16,541 nucleotides of DNA from the NCBI GenBank assembly GCA_946479475.1, contig CAMLGG010000105.1, positions 1-16,541 of the forward strand, written 5' to 3'. Below, one piece after another: positions 1 through 5,603 of the stretch; position 1 is the stretch's first letter, and each line of letters starts with the position of its first letter. The translations under genes and the position numbers were made by a program. Source of the stretch: an uncultured Ideonella sp. Its GTDB lineage: Bacteria > Pseudomonadota > Gammaproteobacteria > Burkholderiales > Burkholderiaceae. The notes below the pieces were generated by a model. That model did no database searches, had not been told where the DNA came from, and was given only the letters and a program-made list of their open reading frames with translations.

Positions 1-77
1 CTGCCCGTAGCTCAACTGGATAGAGCAGCTGCCTTCTAAGCAGCAGGTCGGGGGTTCGAGTCCCTCCGGGCAGGCCA
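1..77 (+). tRNA. tRNA-Arg (anticodon TCT)
   Basis: The cloverleaf folds completely by eye. The acceptor stem pairs bases 1-7 with 67-73 (7 of 7 pairs). The D stem uses 10-13 with 23-26. The anticodon stem pairs 28-32 with 40-44, and its 7-base loop at 33-39 places TCT at 35-37. The T stem pairs 50-54 with 62-66 (one G-T pair) around a TTCGAGT loop. The discriminator is G74 and CCA is encoded at 75-77. It reads AGA/AGG codons, which are rare in this GC-rich genome. The gene starts at the very first base of the window, so its promoter lies outside. Confidence 0.97.
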
Positions 78-94
78 CCGACCCCATCACCGCA

Positions 95-313
95 TCACAC
101 GGGCTTGGTACCCGAGCCGCTCACGGTGCGCTTGCCGGGTGTGACGTGCGCCGCGCGCTCCGCCTGGCGGGCGTGCCGGCTGGAATCCTCCAGCGCTCCT
201 TCATCCCCGCTGCGTTCGGCCGCGGCCTCGTCGAGGCCCTCCTGTTCGGCGACCGCATCGCGGCGCTCGTGCGTGGGTTTGGCAGGGCCCGAAGGCCGAC
301 CGGCGCTGGTCAT
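95..313 (-). CDS. small hydrophilic protein of unknown function (72 aa)
   Basis: I do not recognise this protein. It starts at the ATG at 313 (minus strand), preceded about 8 nt upstream by a purine-rich AGGGAGA that is a good ribosome binding site; this is why I prefer it over longer readings of the same frame that run into the opposite small gene. The product is almost free of bulky hydrophobic residues and rich in Ala, Glu, Arg, Gly and Ser, with no Cys, signal peptide or membrane segment, so it is probably largely disordered and cytoplasmic. It is divergent from the small gene at 431, with a shared 117-bp spacer, and ends 17 bp after the tRNA-Arg CCA. It could be a lineage-specific stress-type protein, but that is a guess. 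It may also be non-coding; the start signal and spacing are the main support. Confidence 0.55.
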   Translation of the reverse strand: MTSAGRPSGPAKPTHERRDAVAEQEGLDEAAAERSGDEGALEDSSRHARQAERAAHVTPGKRTVSGSGTKPV

Positions 314-353
314 GGGCAATCTCCCTGTGCTCGGTTCGCGAAGCTGACTCCAC

Positions 354-379
354 CTTCGGCAGCAAATGCCGTGCCGAAG
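354..379. promoter_or_regulatory. stem-loop / dyad in divergent spacer
   Basis: A perfect 8-bp inverted repeat, CTTCGGCA at 354-361 and TGCCGAAG at 372-379, with a 10-base loop. An alternative shorter pairing (GGCA 358-361 with TGCC 367-370) is nested inside. It lies mid-way in the 314-430 spacer between two divergent small genes, so it could be a shared operator or a leader hairpin. No T-run follows on either strand, so a terminator is unlikely. Confidence 0.45.
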
Positions 380-430
380 CATGGCGAGGCATGCGGTTTG
401 CCGCGCACGCGCTTGAATGGAGGTGCCGCC

Positions 431-646
431 ATGGACGATGTCCAACTGCAGGAAGTCGAGGACGTCTACAACCAGTTGTGCAAGGGCCTGGGCCACGAAC
501 GCGTGACGGACGGCAACGTGGATGCGCTCGTTCGCCGCGCCGAGCAGGATGGCCACAGCATCCTGGCCCAGGAGCTGCGCGAGTGGAAAGCTTCGTGCAG
601 CCCCCGCTCCGAAGCGCCGAACGCCACGCGGGCCGTCAAGCGCTGA
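431..646 (+). CDS. small acidic protein of unknown function (71 aa)
   Basis: I do not recognise this family. The ATG at 431 is preceded by GGAGG at 419-423 with a 7-nt gap, the best Shine-Dalgarno in the window, which settles the start against longer readings of the frame. The product begins MDDVQLQEVEDVYNQLCKGL and appears to be mainly helical: an acidic amphipathic first half, then a second helix-like stretch ending in ELREWK, and a basic, probably disordered tail. It has two Cys (about residues 17 and 56) and no membrane segment. Its stop codon lies inside the last codons of the opposite-strand cupin gene, an 11-bp tail-to-tail overlap. Its function and link to the neighbouring sigma/anti-sigma unit are unknown. 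Confidence 0.7.
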   Translation: MDDVQLQEVEDVYNQLCKGLGHERVTDGNVDALVRRAEQDGHSILAQELREWKASCSPRSEAPNATRAVKR

Positions 647-1571
647 CGAACTGCATCTGCAGGTCGCCGTGGGCGTAGATCAGCGCGCCGGTGTCGGTCG
701 ACACGGTTTCGTGCGCGGTGCCACTGGGCGCCAGCTGGTAGTCGCCTTCCCTCAGCAGGTAGTCGTCCTGGAAAAGGTCGCCTCGCAGCATCAGGCACTC
801 TTCGTCGTGCCCGTGGTGGTGGTGGGGCACGGTGGCGCCGGGTTCCGCGAGCCACAGCATGGCCGCCATGGGCCCTTCCTGCCAAAGCAGGCGCCGCTTG
901 ATCAGCGGGGCGTACTCTGCCCATTCGTGCGGCGAGTCCCGCGAGGTGCGTGACTCGCCCCAGCGCGCGGCATCGCCGGCTCCCAGGAACTGCTCACGCA
1001 GCAGGATCTGGGCGCCTTCGCTCCCGGCGGACGCGCAGACCGGCGAACGGCTGGACCCTTGGCTCTGCACGTGGTAGTCCAGCGCTCCGAGCGAAAGTGC
1101 CGGGGCCGCCTCGGCCTGGAGCTGCACATGGCCACGCAGCACCAGCCAGTCGCGGCCGATCCCTGGCTCGCCGGCCGGCAGCAGCCAAGCCCCCTGCGCC
1201 GACAGCTGGACCAGTCGAACCCTCACCGGCTCGCCCGGGCGCTGCGGGCCGGCCCGCTCGCCGCGGCGGTACAGCTCATGCACCACCCGCTGCGGCGTCT
1301 GCTCCAGCAGCACGCGCTCGCGCCGACGGACGTTGACCATCGCCCTGTCGAGACCAGCGCTGCGGGCGGCGCGCCGTTCCAGGCGCTCCCGCAGGCGAGG
1401 AACCGGGACGCCGTCCGTCCAGCCTTCAGCGAGCGGCCCTTGCAGCAGGACAGACACCTCGTCGGCGAGGGGATCGGGCGCAGACCGGATGACGTCGCCG
1501 GCACGCGCGGGGTTGTGGATCGAACCTTCCATGACCGGCTTTCCTTCCTGTTCTTCGTCCGGCATCGTCAC
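636..1571 (-). CDS. two-cupin ChrR-like putative anti-sigma factor
   Basis: The probable role is to bind and restrain the ECF sigma factor encoded just upstream, in the cytoplasm. The C-terminal domain (about residues 225-305 of 311) is a clear cupin: PGATVPHHHHGHDEE gives the metal-binding His and Glu cluster near 250-258, with a second-motif His near 287 (SGTAHE). This resembles the cupin of ChrR-type anti-sigma factors. Residues about 115-170 look like a second cupin that has lost its metal ligands (DWLVLRGHVQLQ). The first 100 residues are helical and charged, and I see no HxxxCxxC zinc anti-sigma signature of canonical ChrR. The start is a GTG overlapping the sigma stop as GTGA, with GAGGAG at 1580-1585 placed 8 nt before it; an ATG at 1565 is the alternative but has poorer spacing. 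The fold call is fairly sure; the anti-sigma role rests on context. Confidence 0.8.
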   Translation of the reverse strand: MTMPDEEQEGKPVMEGSIHNPARAGDVIRSAPDPLADEVSVLLQGPLAEGWTDGVPVPRLRERLERRAARSAGLDRAMVNVRRRERVLLEQTPQRVVHELYRRGERAGPQRPGEPVRVRLVQLSAQGAWLLPAGEPGIGRDWLVLRGHVQLQAEAAPALSLGALDYHVQSQGSSRSPVCASAGSEGAQILLREQFLGAGDAARWGESRTSRDSPHEWAEYAPLIKRRLLWQEGPMAAMLWLAEPGATVPHHHHGHDEECLMLRGDLFQDDYLLREGDYQLAPSGTAHETVSTDTGALIYAHGDLQMQFVSA

Positions 1572-2308
1572 AGCGGGATCTCCTCGCAGCCGGCCTCGGC
1601 CAGCTGTCGCCTGAGCGCGAGCAAGGACCGCCGGATCTGCGATTTCACCGTCCCGAGCGGCAGGCCGGTGCAGCTGGCGATCTCCTCGTGAGTCAAGCCG
1701 CGGAAGAACGCGAGAGCGATCAGCTGCCTCGGCTGCGCATCGAGCAACGCAAGCGCACGGTGCAGCAGATGCTCACCGCGGGTCGCGGCCAGGATCTCGT
1801 CCGGGCCGGCACCGTCCTCGTCGCACAGCGACGCCTGCTCCTCCTCCTCGAGCGGGACATGCGCCTGGCGCTCGCGCCGGCGCAGCGCGTCGATGGCCCG
1901 CGAGCGCGCCATCGCCAGCAGCCAGGTGAGCGGCCTGCCGCGCTCGAGATCGAAGCGCTCGGCCTGCCGCCAGACCTGCCAGTAGGTGTCCTCCACCACC
2001 TCCTCGGCGAGGCCGGCTTCGCGCACGATGCGGCCGACGAGGCCGAAGACTCGCGCGGCGGTCGTGTCGTAAAGAGCAGCCAGCGCGCGGTCATCCCGCT
2101 CGCGGATGCGCGAGATCAGCTGCGCCAGTGCGGCGTCGTCGAGCCGGCACGACGGGATGCCGACCTCCAGCGAGGCGCCTTCCTCCGGTGGCTCGCGCTC
2201 TTCGGCAAGCGCCTCGGCGAGCGCCTCCTCGTCGGCCAGCAGTGGCAGGGGAGCAGTGCCATGCGGCAGGTTCTCTGCGCCGCTCCCGGCCGAGGGGTCG
2301 GCAGGCAT
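1568..2308 (-). CDS. ECF-type sigma-70 family RNA polymerase sigma factor
   Basis: Directs RNA polymerase to a specific promoter set. With the start at 2308 it has 246 residues. Region 2 runs from about residue 72 (DDRALAALYDTTAARVFGLV) through the conserved DTYWQVWRQAERFD and the RPLTWLLAMARSRAIDALRR stretch. Region 4 (about 181-236) carries the helix-turn-helix GLTHEEIASCTGLPLGTVKSQIRR. An acidic linker (VPLEEEEQ) joins them. No region 3 is present, hence ECF. The region 2 wording is close to SigK-type ECFs. The gene is followed by the cupin protein with a 4-nt overlap, implying co-translation and sigma/anti-sigma pairing. The start is uncertain: the frame is open back to a GTG at 2518, but codons between about 2380 and 2460 have unusually many A/T third bases, so I chose the ATG at 2308, which has a GAGG about 10 nt upstream. 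Autoregulation is likely but no promoter is recognised. Confidence 0.88.
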   Translation of the reverse strand: MPADPSAGSGAENLPHGTAPLPLLADEEALAEALAEEREPPEEGASLEVGIPSCRLDDAALAQLISRIRERDDRALAALYDTTAARVFGLVGRIVREAGLAEEVVEDTYWQVWRQAERFDLERGRPLTWLLAMARSRAIDALRRRERQAHVPLEEEEQASLCDEDGAGPDEILAATRGEHLLHRALALLDAQPRQLIALAFFRGLTHEEIASCTGLPLGTVKSQIRRSLLALRRQLAEAGCEEIPL

Positions 2309-2599
2309 CACTGCCGGGCCTCGCGAGCGAAGAGCGACGATCTCCGGGCCGGCGTCTTCCGGCCGGGCTGGCGGCGGCGTGGCATCGGCATGGCTTCTCC
2401 CGGCATTCGATCCTTTCCATTGCGCCACGACGGCGCAGGCGGCAAAAGCGGGTTTACGCCAGTCGGCGTGCAGGGTCAGCGCGGCCGTCTCCGGTCGCGC
2501 GACGGCAGTCTCGATCACGGCACCTCGCTGCGGGTTCGTCCATCGCTTCCTACGACCGCTGCGCAGCCATGGATGCGCTACACCCGGCGTGCGGCAGGG
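2309..2599. other. intergenic stretch upstream of the sigma gene
   Basis: Holds the upstream region of the sigma gene and possibly 70 extra N-terminal codons if translation starts at the GTG at 2518 (GAGG about 6 nt before it). Codons in the 2380-2460 part have low GC at third positions and the implied peptide is low in conserved-looking content, so I read it mostly as non-coding. The sigma promoter should lie here, but I cannot identify one with confidence. Confidence 0.4.
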
Positions 2600-3433
2600 T
2601 CAACGAGGCGAGAGGCGGTCGAGTTCCGCGCGCAGTGCCTCCAGGTAGGCGGCAGAGTCCTGCACGTCGTTGTGGCCGGCGTCTCGCAGGCGCAGCAGGC
2701 GCGCCCGCTCGCCAGCCGCCATGCGCAAGGCCTCGGCGTGGACCGGCGGGATCAGCGTGTCCAGCTCGCCGTGAACGATCCACACCGGCCCCTCGATGCG
2801 GCCGATGACTGCCTCCGTACGCAGCGGATACCGCAGCAGGGCCAGCGGCACCCACGGGTACTGCTCCGCCGCGAGGGCCGCCATGCTTCGGTACGGCGAC
2901 ACGAGCACCGTCAGCTCCGGCCGGACTTCGGCGGCGAGTTGAGCGGCCAGGCCACTTCCCAGCGAACGCCCGTAGACGACGACCGGCCGCCCGGCGTACT
3001 GGCTCGCAACCGAGCGCCATGCCGCCCGCACGTCTTCCATCAGCTGCGCCTCGCTGGCGATGCTGCCTGTGCTGCGACCGTAGCCGCGGTAGTCGAGCAT
3101 GAAGAGGTCGAAACCGGCCCGGCGATAGAACTCGGCATTGACGAACCAGCTCGCCAGGTTGCCGCCGTTGCCGTGCAGGAAGAAGACGAGCCCTTTCGCT
3201 TCGGGCCGCTGCAGGTGCAGCGCGTGCAGCCGCGCTCCGGGCACGTCGACCCACACCTCGCGGACATCCGGCTCCGCCAGTGCCGCCGGCTGCTCGCGCG
3301 GCCAGGGGTCCGGCTGGAACAGCAGGCGCTCCTGGCGCCACCACAGCCAGGCCAGGGCCAGCAGGTACAACAACAGCGGAACGGCAGCCAGGACGAGCAG
3401 CCAGCGCATGGCCAGGGACAGTCGCGGGTTCAT
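2600..3433 (-). CDS. membrane-anchored alpha/beta hydrolase (BEM46/YqkD type)
   Basis: A serine hydrolase of unknown substrate. It has 277 residues. An N-terminal hydrophobic helix (about 10-32, WLLVLAAVPLLLYLLALAWLWW) should anchor it in the inner membrane, or act as an uncleaved signal, with the hydrolase domain outside the lipid. HGNGGN (87-92) supplies the oxyanion hole. The nucleophile is Ser157 in GRSLG, the acid is probably Asp225 (HGELD) and the base His254 (DAGHND): a complete catalytic triad. Length and motifs fit the BEM46 group. The open frame continues upstream to 3550, but that part would cross the tRNA-Pro gene, so the ATG at 3433 (MNPRLS) is the start. It lies 73 nt downstream of the tRNA, on the same strand, and may be partly read through from it. 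Confidence 0.85.
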   Translation of the reverse strand: MNPRLSLAMRWLLVLAAVPLLLYLLALAWLWWRQERLLFQPDPWPREQPAALAEPDVREVWVDVPGARLHALHLQRPEAKGLVFFLHGNGGNLASWFVNAEFYRRAGFDLFMLDYRGYGRSTGSIASEAQLMEDVRAAWRSVASQYAGRPVVVYGRSLGSGLAAQLAAEVRPELTVLVSPYRSMAALAAEQYPWVPLALLRYPLRTEAVIGRIEGPVWIVHGELDTLIPPVHAEALRMAAGERARLLRLRDAGHNDVQDSAAYLEALRAELDRLSPR

Positions 3434-3466
3434 CGGTTCCGGGGGCAGCGGGATGCCCACGATACG

Positions 3467-3483
3467 CGCCACCGGCGGTGGCG
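3467..3483 (-). other. perfect 7-bp hairpin between tRNA-Pro and hydrolase
   Basis: CGCCACC at 3467-3473 pairs with GGTGGCG at 3477-3483 around a 3-base loop. It lies 23 bp past the tRNA-Pro CCA and 33 bp before the hydrolase ATG. No T-run follows on the minus strand, so if it terminates tRNA transcription it does so without the classic tail; a processing signal or attenuator is equally possible. Confidence 0.4.
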
Positions 3484-3506
3484 GATGCACCTGCTTGAGT
3501 GTTGGA

Positions 3507-3583
3507 TGGTCGGGGTGAGACGATTCGAACGTCCGACCCACTGCTCCCAAAGCAGTTGCGCTACCAGGCTGCGCTACACCCCG
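3507..3583 (-). tRNA. tRNA-Pro (anticodon TGG)
   Basis: Complete cloverleaf on the minus strand. The acceptor CGGGGTG (3583-3577) pairs with CACCCCG (3517-3511). The anticodon stem ACTGC/GCAGT encloses the loop TTTGGGA with anticodon TGG. The T arm carries TTCGAAT. The discriminator is A (3510) and CCA is encoded at 3509-3507. It reads CCA-type proline codons, and probably others by wobble. Confidence 0.98.
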
Positions 3584-3595
3584 ACGAAGGGGCGC

Positions 3596-3601
3596 ATTGT
3601 A
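3596..3601 (-). promoter_or_regulatory. -10 element of the tRNA-Pro promoter
   Basis: TACAAT on the minus strand (5 of 6 to TATAAT) ends 12 nt before the first tRNA base, the right place for a short processed leader. No good -35 is visible: TTGCGC lies upstream with a short 14-nt spacing and falls in the last codons of the rraA gene. The -10 call is fair; the -35 is open. Confidence 0.5.
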
Positions 3602-3610
3602 GCCGCCGGG

Positions 3611-4111
3611 TCAGAGCGCAACGTCGCTCAGCACCACGCCGTCCTCGTCGGCATACAGCCAGTCGCCGGGGCGCACCCATTCGCCCTGCACGCGGATCGG
3701 CTCGTCCAGGGTGCCTTCATCGCGCCGTGCCGTGGGCATCGGGCAGTGCCCGAGGGCGAAGATGCCCACCTCCGCGGCCCTCAGCTCGGCCAGGTCCCGT
3801 ACCGCCCCGTTGACGAGCACGCCGGCCCAGCCGTTCTTCGCTGCGGCGGCCGCGAGGTTGCCGCCCAGCAGCGCCCTGCGCAGCGAGGCGCCGCCGTCGA
3901 CCACGATCACGCCGCCCTCACCCGGCGCCTGAACCAGTTCGCGAAGCACCGAGTTGTCCTCGAAGCAGCGCACGGTCCGAACCGGGCCGTGGAAGGCGGG
4001 GCGCCCGCCGAAGGAGCGAAAGACACCCGGCAGGACGCGGAAGCCGGCATCCGCCCGGTCGCGGAAGCTGTCGCACAGGTCGCAGGTCGAGGCGGTCGGG
4101 TTTGCTGTCAT
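3611..4111 (-). CDS. rraA: RraA family protein (RNase E regulator-like / HMG-CHA aldolase-like)
   Basis: Members of this family either inhibit RNase E (E. coli RraA) or act as metal-dependent class II pyruvate aldolases and oxaloacetate decarboxylases. The 166 residues match the usual length of about 160. The family core is clear: VIVVDGGASLRRALLGGNLAAAAAKNG (68-94, shortened here in reading), then GVLVNGAVRDLAEL with the conserved Arg105-Asp106 that ligate substrate and metal in the aldolases, and a C-terminal VRPGDWLYADEDGVV. The ATG at 4111 overlaps the stop of the Lrp-type gene (TGATG), so the two are probably translationally coupled; a GTG at 4114 is the only close alternative. The presence of the catalytic R-D and a regulator partner leave both an RNase E role and an aldolase role open. 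Confidence 0.9.
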   Translation of the reverse strand: MTANPTASTCDLCDSFRDRADAGFRVLPGVFRSFGGRPAFHGPVRTVRCFEDNSVLRELVQAPGEGGVIVVDGGASLRRALLGGNLAAAAAKNGWAGVLVNGAVRDLAELRAAEVGIFALGHCPMPTARRDEGTLDEPIRVQGEWVRPGDWLYADEDGVVLSDVAL

Positions 4112-4596
4112 CACACGGTTTCGTCTGGGATGGAGGACTTCAGCGGCGGGCGCGCCAGGCCGACGGGCCGGTGCTCCCGGATCACGCGAAGGATGATGGA
4201 GGTGCTCGTCTCGGTCAGGTCGCAGAACCGCGAGACCACGGCGTCCAGGTGATCCACGTCGACGACGGCGATTTCCAGCACCCAGCTGTCCTCGCCGGTC
4301 ACGTTGAAGGCGGTGATCACCTCCGGAGTCTCCTCGACGACCTTGACCACGCGGGCGTACTCGGCCCGGCCGATGCGGATGACGGCCCGGATGCCGTAGC
4401 CCAGGGCCTTCAGGTTCACGGTGGCGCGGTAGCCGGTGATGACACCCGCCGTCTCGAGCTTGCGCACGCGCTCCGTCACGGCGGGCTGGGAAAGATGCAC
4501 GCGCCTGCCCAGCTCGGTCATCGACAGCCGGGCATCGGCCTGGAGTTCGGCCAGGATGCGGGCGTCATAGCTGTCGAAATCGGGGGAGGGATTCAT
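4111..4596 (-). CDS. Lrp/AsnC family transcriptional regulator
   Basis: A DNA-binding regulator that senses a small molecule, usually an amino acid. It has 161 residues, the family norm. The N-terminal winged helix-turn-helix covers about 8-55 (ILAELQADARLSMTELGRRV, then LSQPAVTERVRKLETAGVI). The C-terminal RAM ligand/oligomer domain covers about 66-140, with the typical VTGEDSWVLEIAVVDVDHLDAVV. I chose the ATG at 4596 rather than an upstream TTG at 4602. No strong Shine-Dalgarno is seen. It overlaps rraA by one base and is divergent from the YedA-type exporter across 106 bp, so it probably regulates both itself and the exporter. Lrp-type control of amino-acid exporters is a well-known arrangement; the effector here is unknown. 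Confidence 0.93.
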   Translation of the reverse strand: MNPSPDFDSYDARILAELQADARLSMTELGRRVHLSQPAVTERVRKLETAGVITGYRATVNLKALGYGIRAVIRIGRAEYARVVKVVEETPEVITAFNVTGEDSWVLEIAVVDVDHLDAVVSRFCDLTETSTSIILRVIREHRPVGLARPPLKSSIPDETV

Positions 4597-4603
4597 GGTC
4601 AAA

Positions 4604-4613
4604 GCCTAACATC
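4604..4613 (+). repeat. GCCTAACATC direct repeat, copy 1 (candidate operator)
   Basis: A 10-bp sequence found again at 4686-4695. This copy ends 7 nt upstream of the ATG of the Lrp-type gene (minus strand). A looser copy, GCCAACAACATC, lies between them at 4639-4650. Position and spacing suggest binding by the adjacent regulator. Confidence 0.45.
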
Positions 4614-4685
4614 GATGTGACCTTGAAAACAAAGGCAAGCCAACAACATCGCCTTGAAGTTCGTATGGAATCGACGAACGGCCTT

Positions 4686-4695
4686 GCCTAACATC
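4686..4695 (+). repeat. GCCTAACATC direct repeat, copy 2 (candidate operator)
   Basis: Identical to 4604-4613 and in the same orientation, offset by 82 bp. It ends 7 nt before the ATG of the exporter gene at 4703 and contains TAACAT (4689-4694), which could be the exporter's -10 element. A bound regulator here would block or touch polymerase. Confidence 0.45.
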
Positions 4696-4702
4696 TGGCG
4701 TC

Positions 4703-5602
4703 ATGACGACCACCATAGCCACCCGCGCACCTGCTTTCGGCCTTTCGCCGCTGCTGATCGCCTGCCTCGCGGCGACCTGGCTGGTCTGGGGCTCGACCTA
4801 CCTGGCGATCAAGTTCGCGCTGCTGAGTTTCCCGCCTTTCTTCCAGATGGGCACGCGCTTTCTGGCCGCCGGCGCCCTGCTGCTGGCGTGGATGCGCTGG
4901 CGCGGCGCGCCCATGCCGTCCCCCGTCCAGTGGCGCAATGCCCTCATCTGCGGGACCCTGATGCTGGCAGGCGGCATGGGCGGCACGGCCGTGGCCGAGA
5001 CGTCGGTGGGCTCTGGCCTGGTGGTGGCCTTCATCGCCGTGCTGCCGCTCATGATCGCGCTGGTGAACCTCTGCTACGGCGTGAAGCCGGGCCGGCTCGA
5101 AGGGGCCGGCATCGCCGTCGGCCTGGTCGGCGTCCTGATGCTCACCCAGGGCGCGAGCTTCCAGGCCTCGACCCACGGCCTGGTGGCGGTGACGGTGGCC
5201 TGCCTGAGCTGGTCGATCGGCAGCGTGCTGAGCCAGCGCACCCTGCCCCTGGCCCCGGGCGCGATGGGGTTCGCCAGCGAGATGCTGTGCGGCGGCGTGG
5301 TGCTGCTGGCGCTGTCGCTGGCAGCCGGCGAGACGCCCAGCTGGCCGCCGCAGCCAGAGGCCGTGGCGGCCTGGTTCTTCCTGGTCGTCTTCGGCTCGCT
5401 GATCGCCTTCAACGCCTACATGGTGCTGCTCGCGCGGGCTTCGGCGGGCTTGGCATCGAGCTACGCCTTCGTCAATCCGGTCATCGCCATGCTGCTGGGC
5501 GTGGCGATAGGCGGCGAGACGGTCACCGGCTACGAGTGGTCGGCGGTAGCGGTCGTGCTGGCGGGCGTGGTGCTGCTGGTCGGCGGGCGCAGCGGCAAAT
5601 AG
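4703..5602 (+). CDS. yedA: YedA-type drug/metabolite exporter (EamA family)
   Basis: Inner-membrane DMT-superfamily transporter, expected to export a small metabolite, possibly an amino acid or a drug. It has 299 residues with about ten hydrophobic segments in two tandem EamA halves (roughly 15-140 and 160-295). Wording shared with E. coli YedA includes WLVWGSTYLAIKFAL near the start, RFLAAGALLLAW, and SSYAFVNPVIAMLLGVAIGGE near 255-275. The ATG at 4703 has no Shine-Dalgarno, but a TAACAT hexamer lies 8 nt upstream. It is divergent from the Lrp-type regulator, which suggests control by it. Its stop is 1 bp from the stop of the convergent ThDP enzyme. The substrate cannot be told from sequence; the family assignment is firm. 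Confidence 0.92.
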   Translation: MTTTIATRAPAFGLSPLLIACLAATWLVWGSTYLAIKFALLSFPPFFQMGTRFLAAGALLLAWMRWRGAPMPSPVQWRNALICGTLMLAGGMGGTAVAETSVGSGLVVAFIAVLPLMIALVNLCYGVKPGRLEGAGIAVGLVGVLMLTQGASFQASTHGLVAVTVACLSWSIGSVLSQRTLPLAPGAMGFASEMLCGGVVLLALSLAAGETPSWPPQPEAVAAWFFLVVFGSLIAFNAYMVLLARASAGLASSYAFVNPVIAMLLGVAIGGETVTGYEWSAVAVVLAGVVLLVGGRSGK

Positions 5603-5603
5603 C

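Noticed and set aside
3434..3550. N-terminal extension of the hydrolase gene by 39 codons
   Set aside because: It would overlap the mature tRNA-Pro gene. The ATG at 3433 followed by the hydrophobic anchor is sufficient.
1688..4252. An 854-codon open frame on the plus strand
   Set aside because: It runs antisense through the sigma gene, the hydrolase, the tRNA-Pro and the rraA gene, all strongly supported, and its product is Arg/Gln/His-rich low-quality sequence, as expected for a mirror frame in GC-rich DNA.
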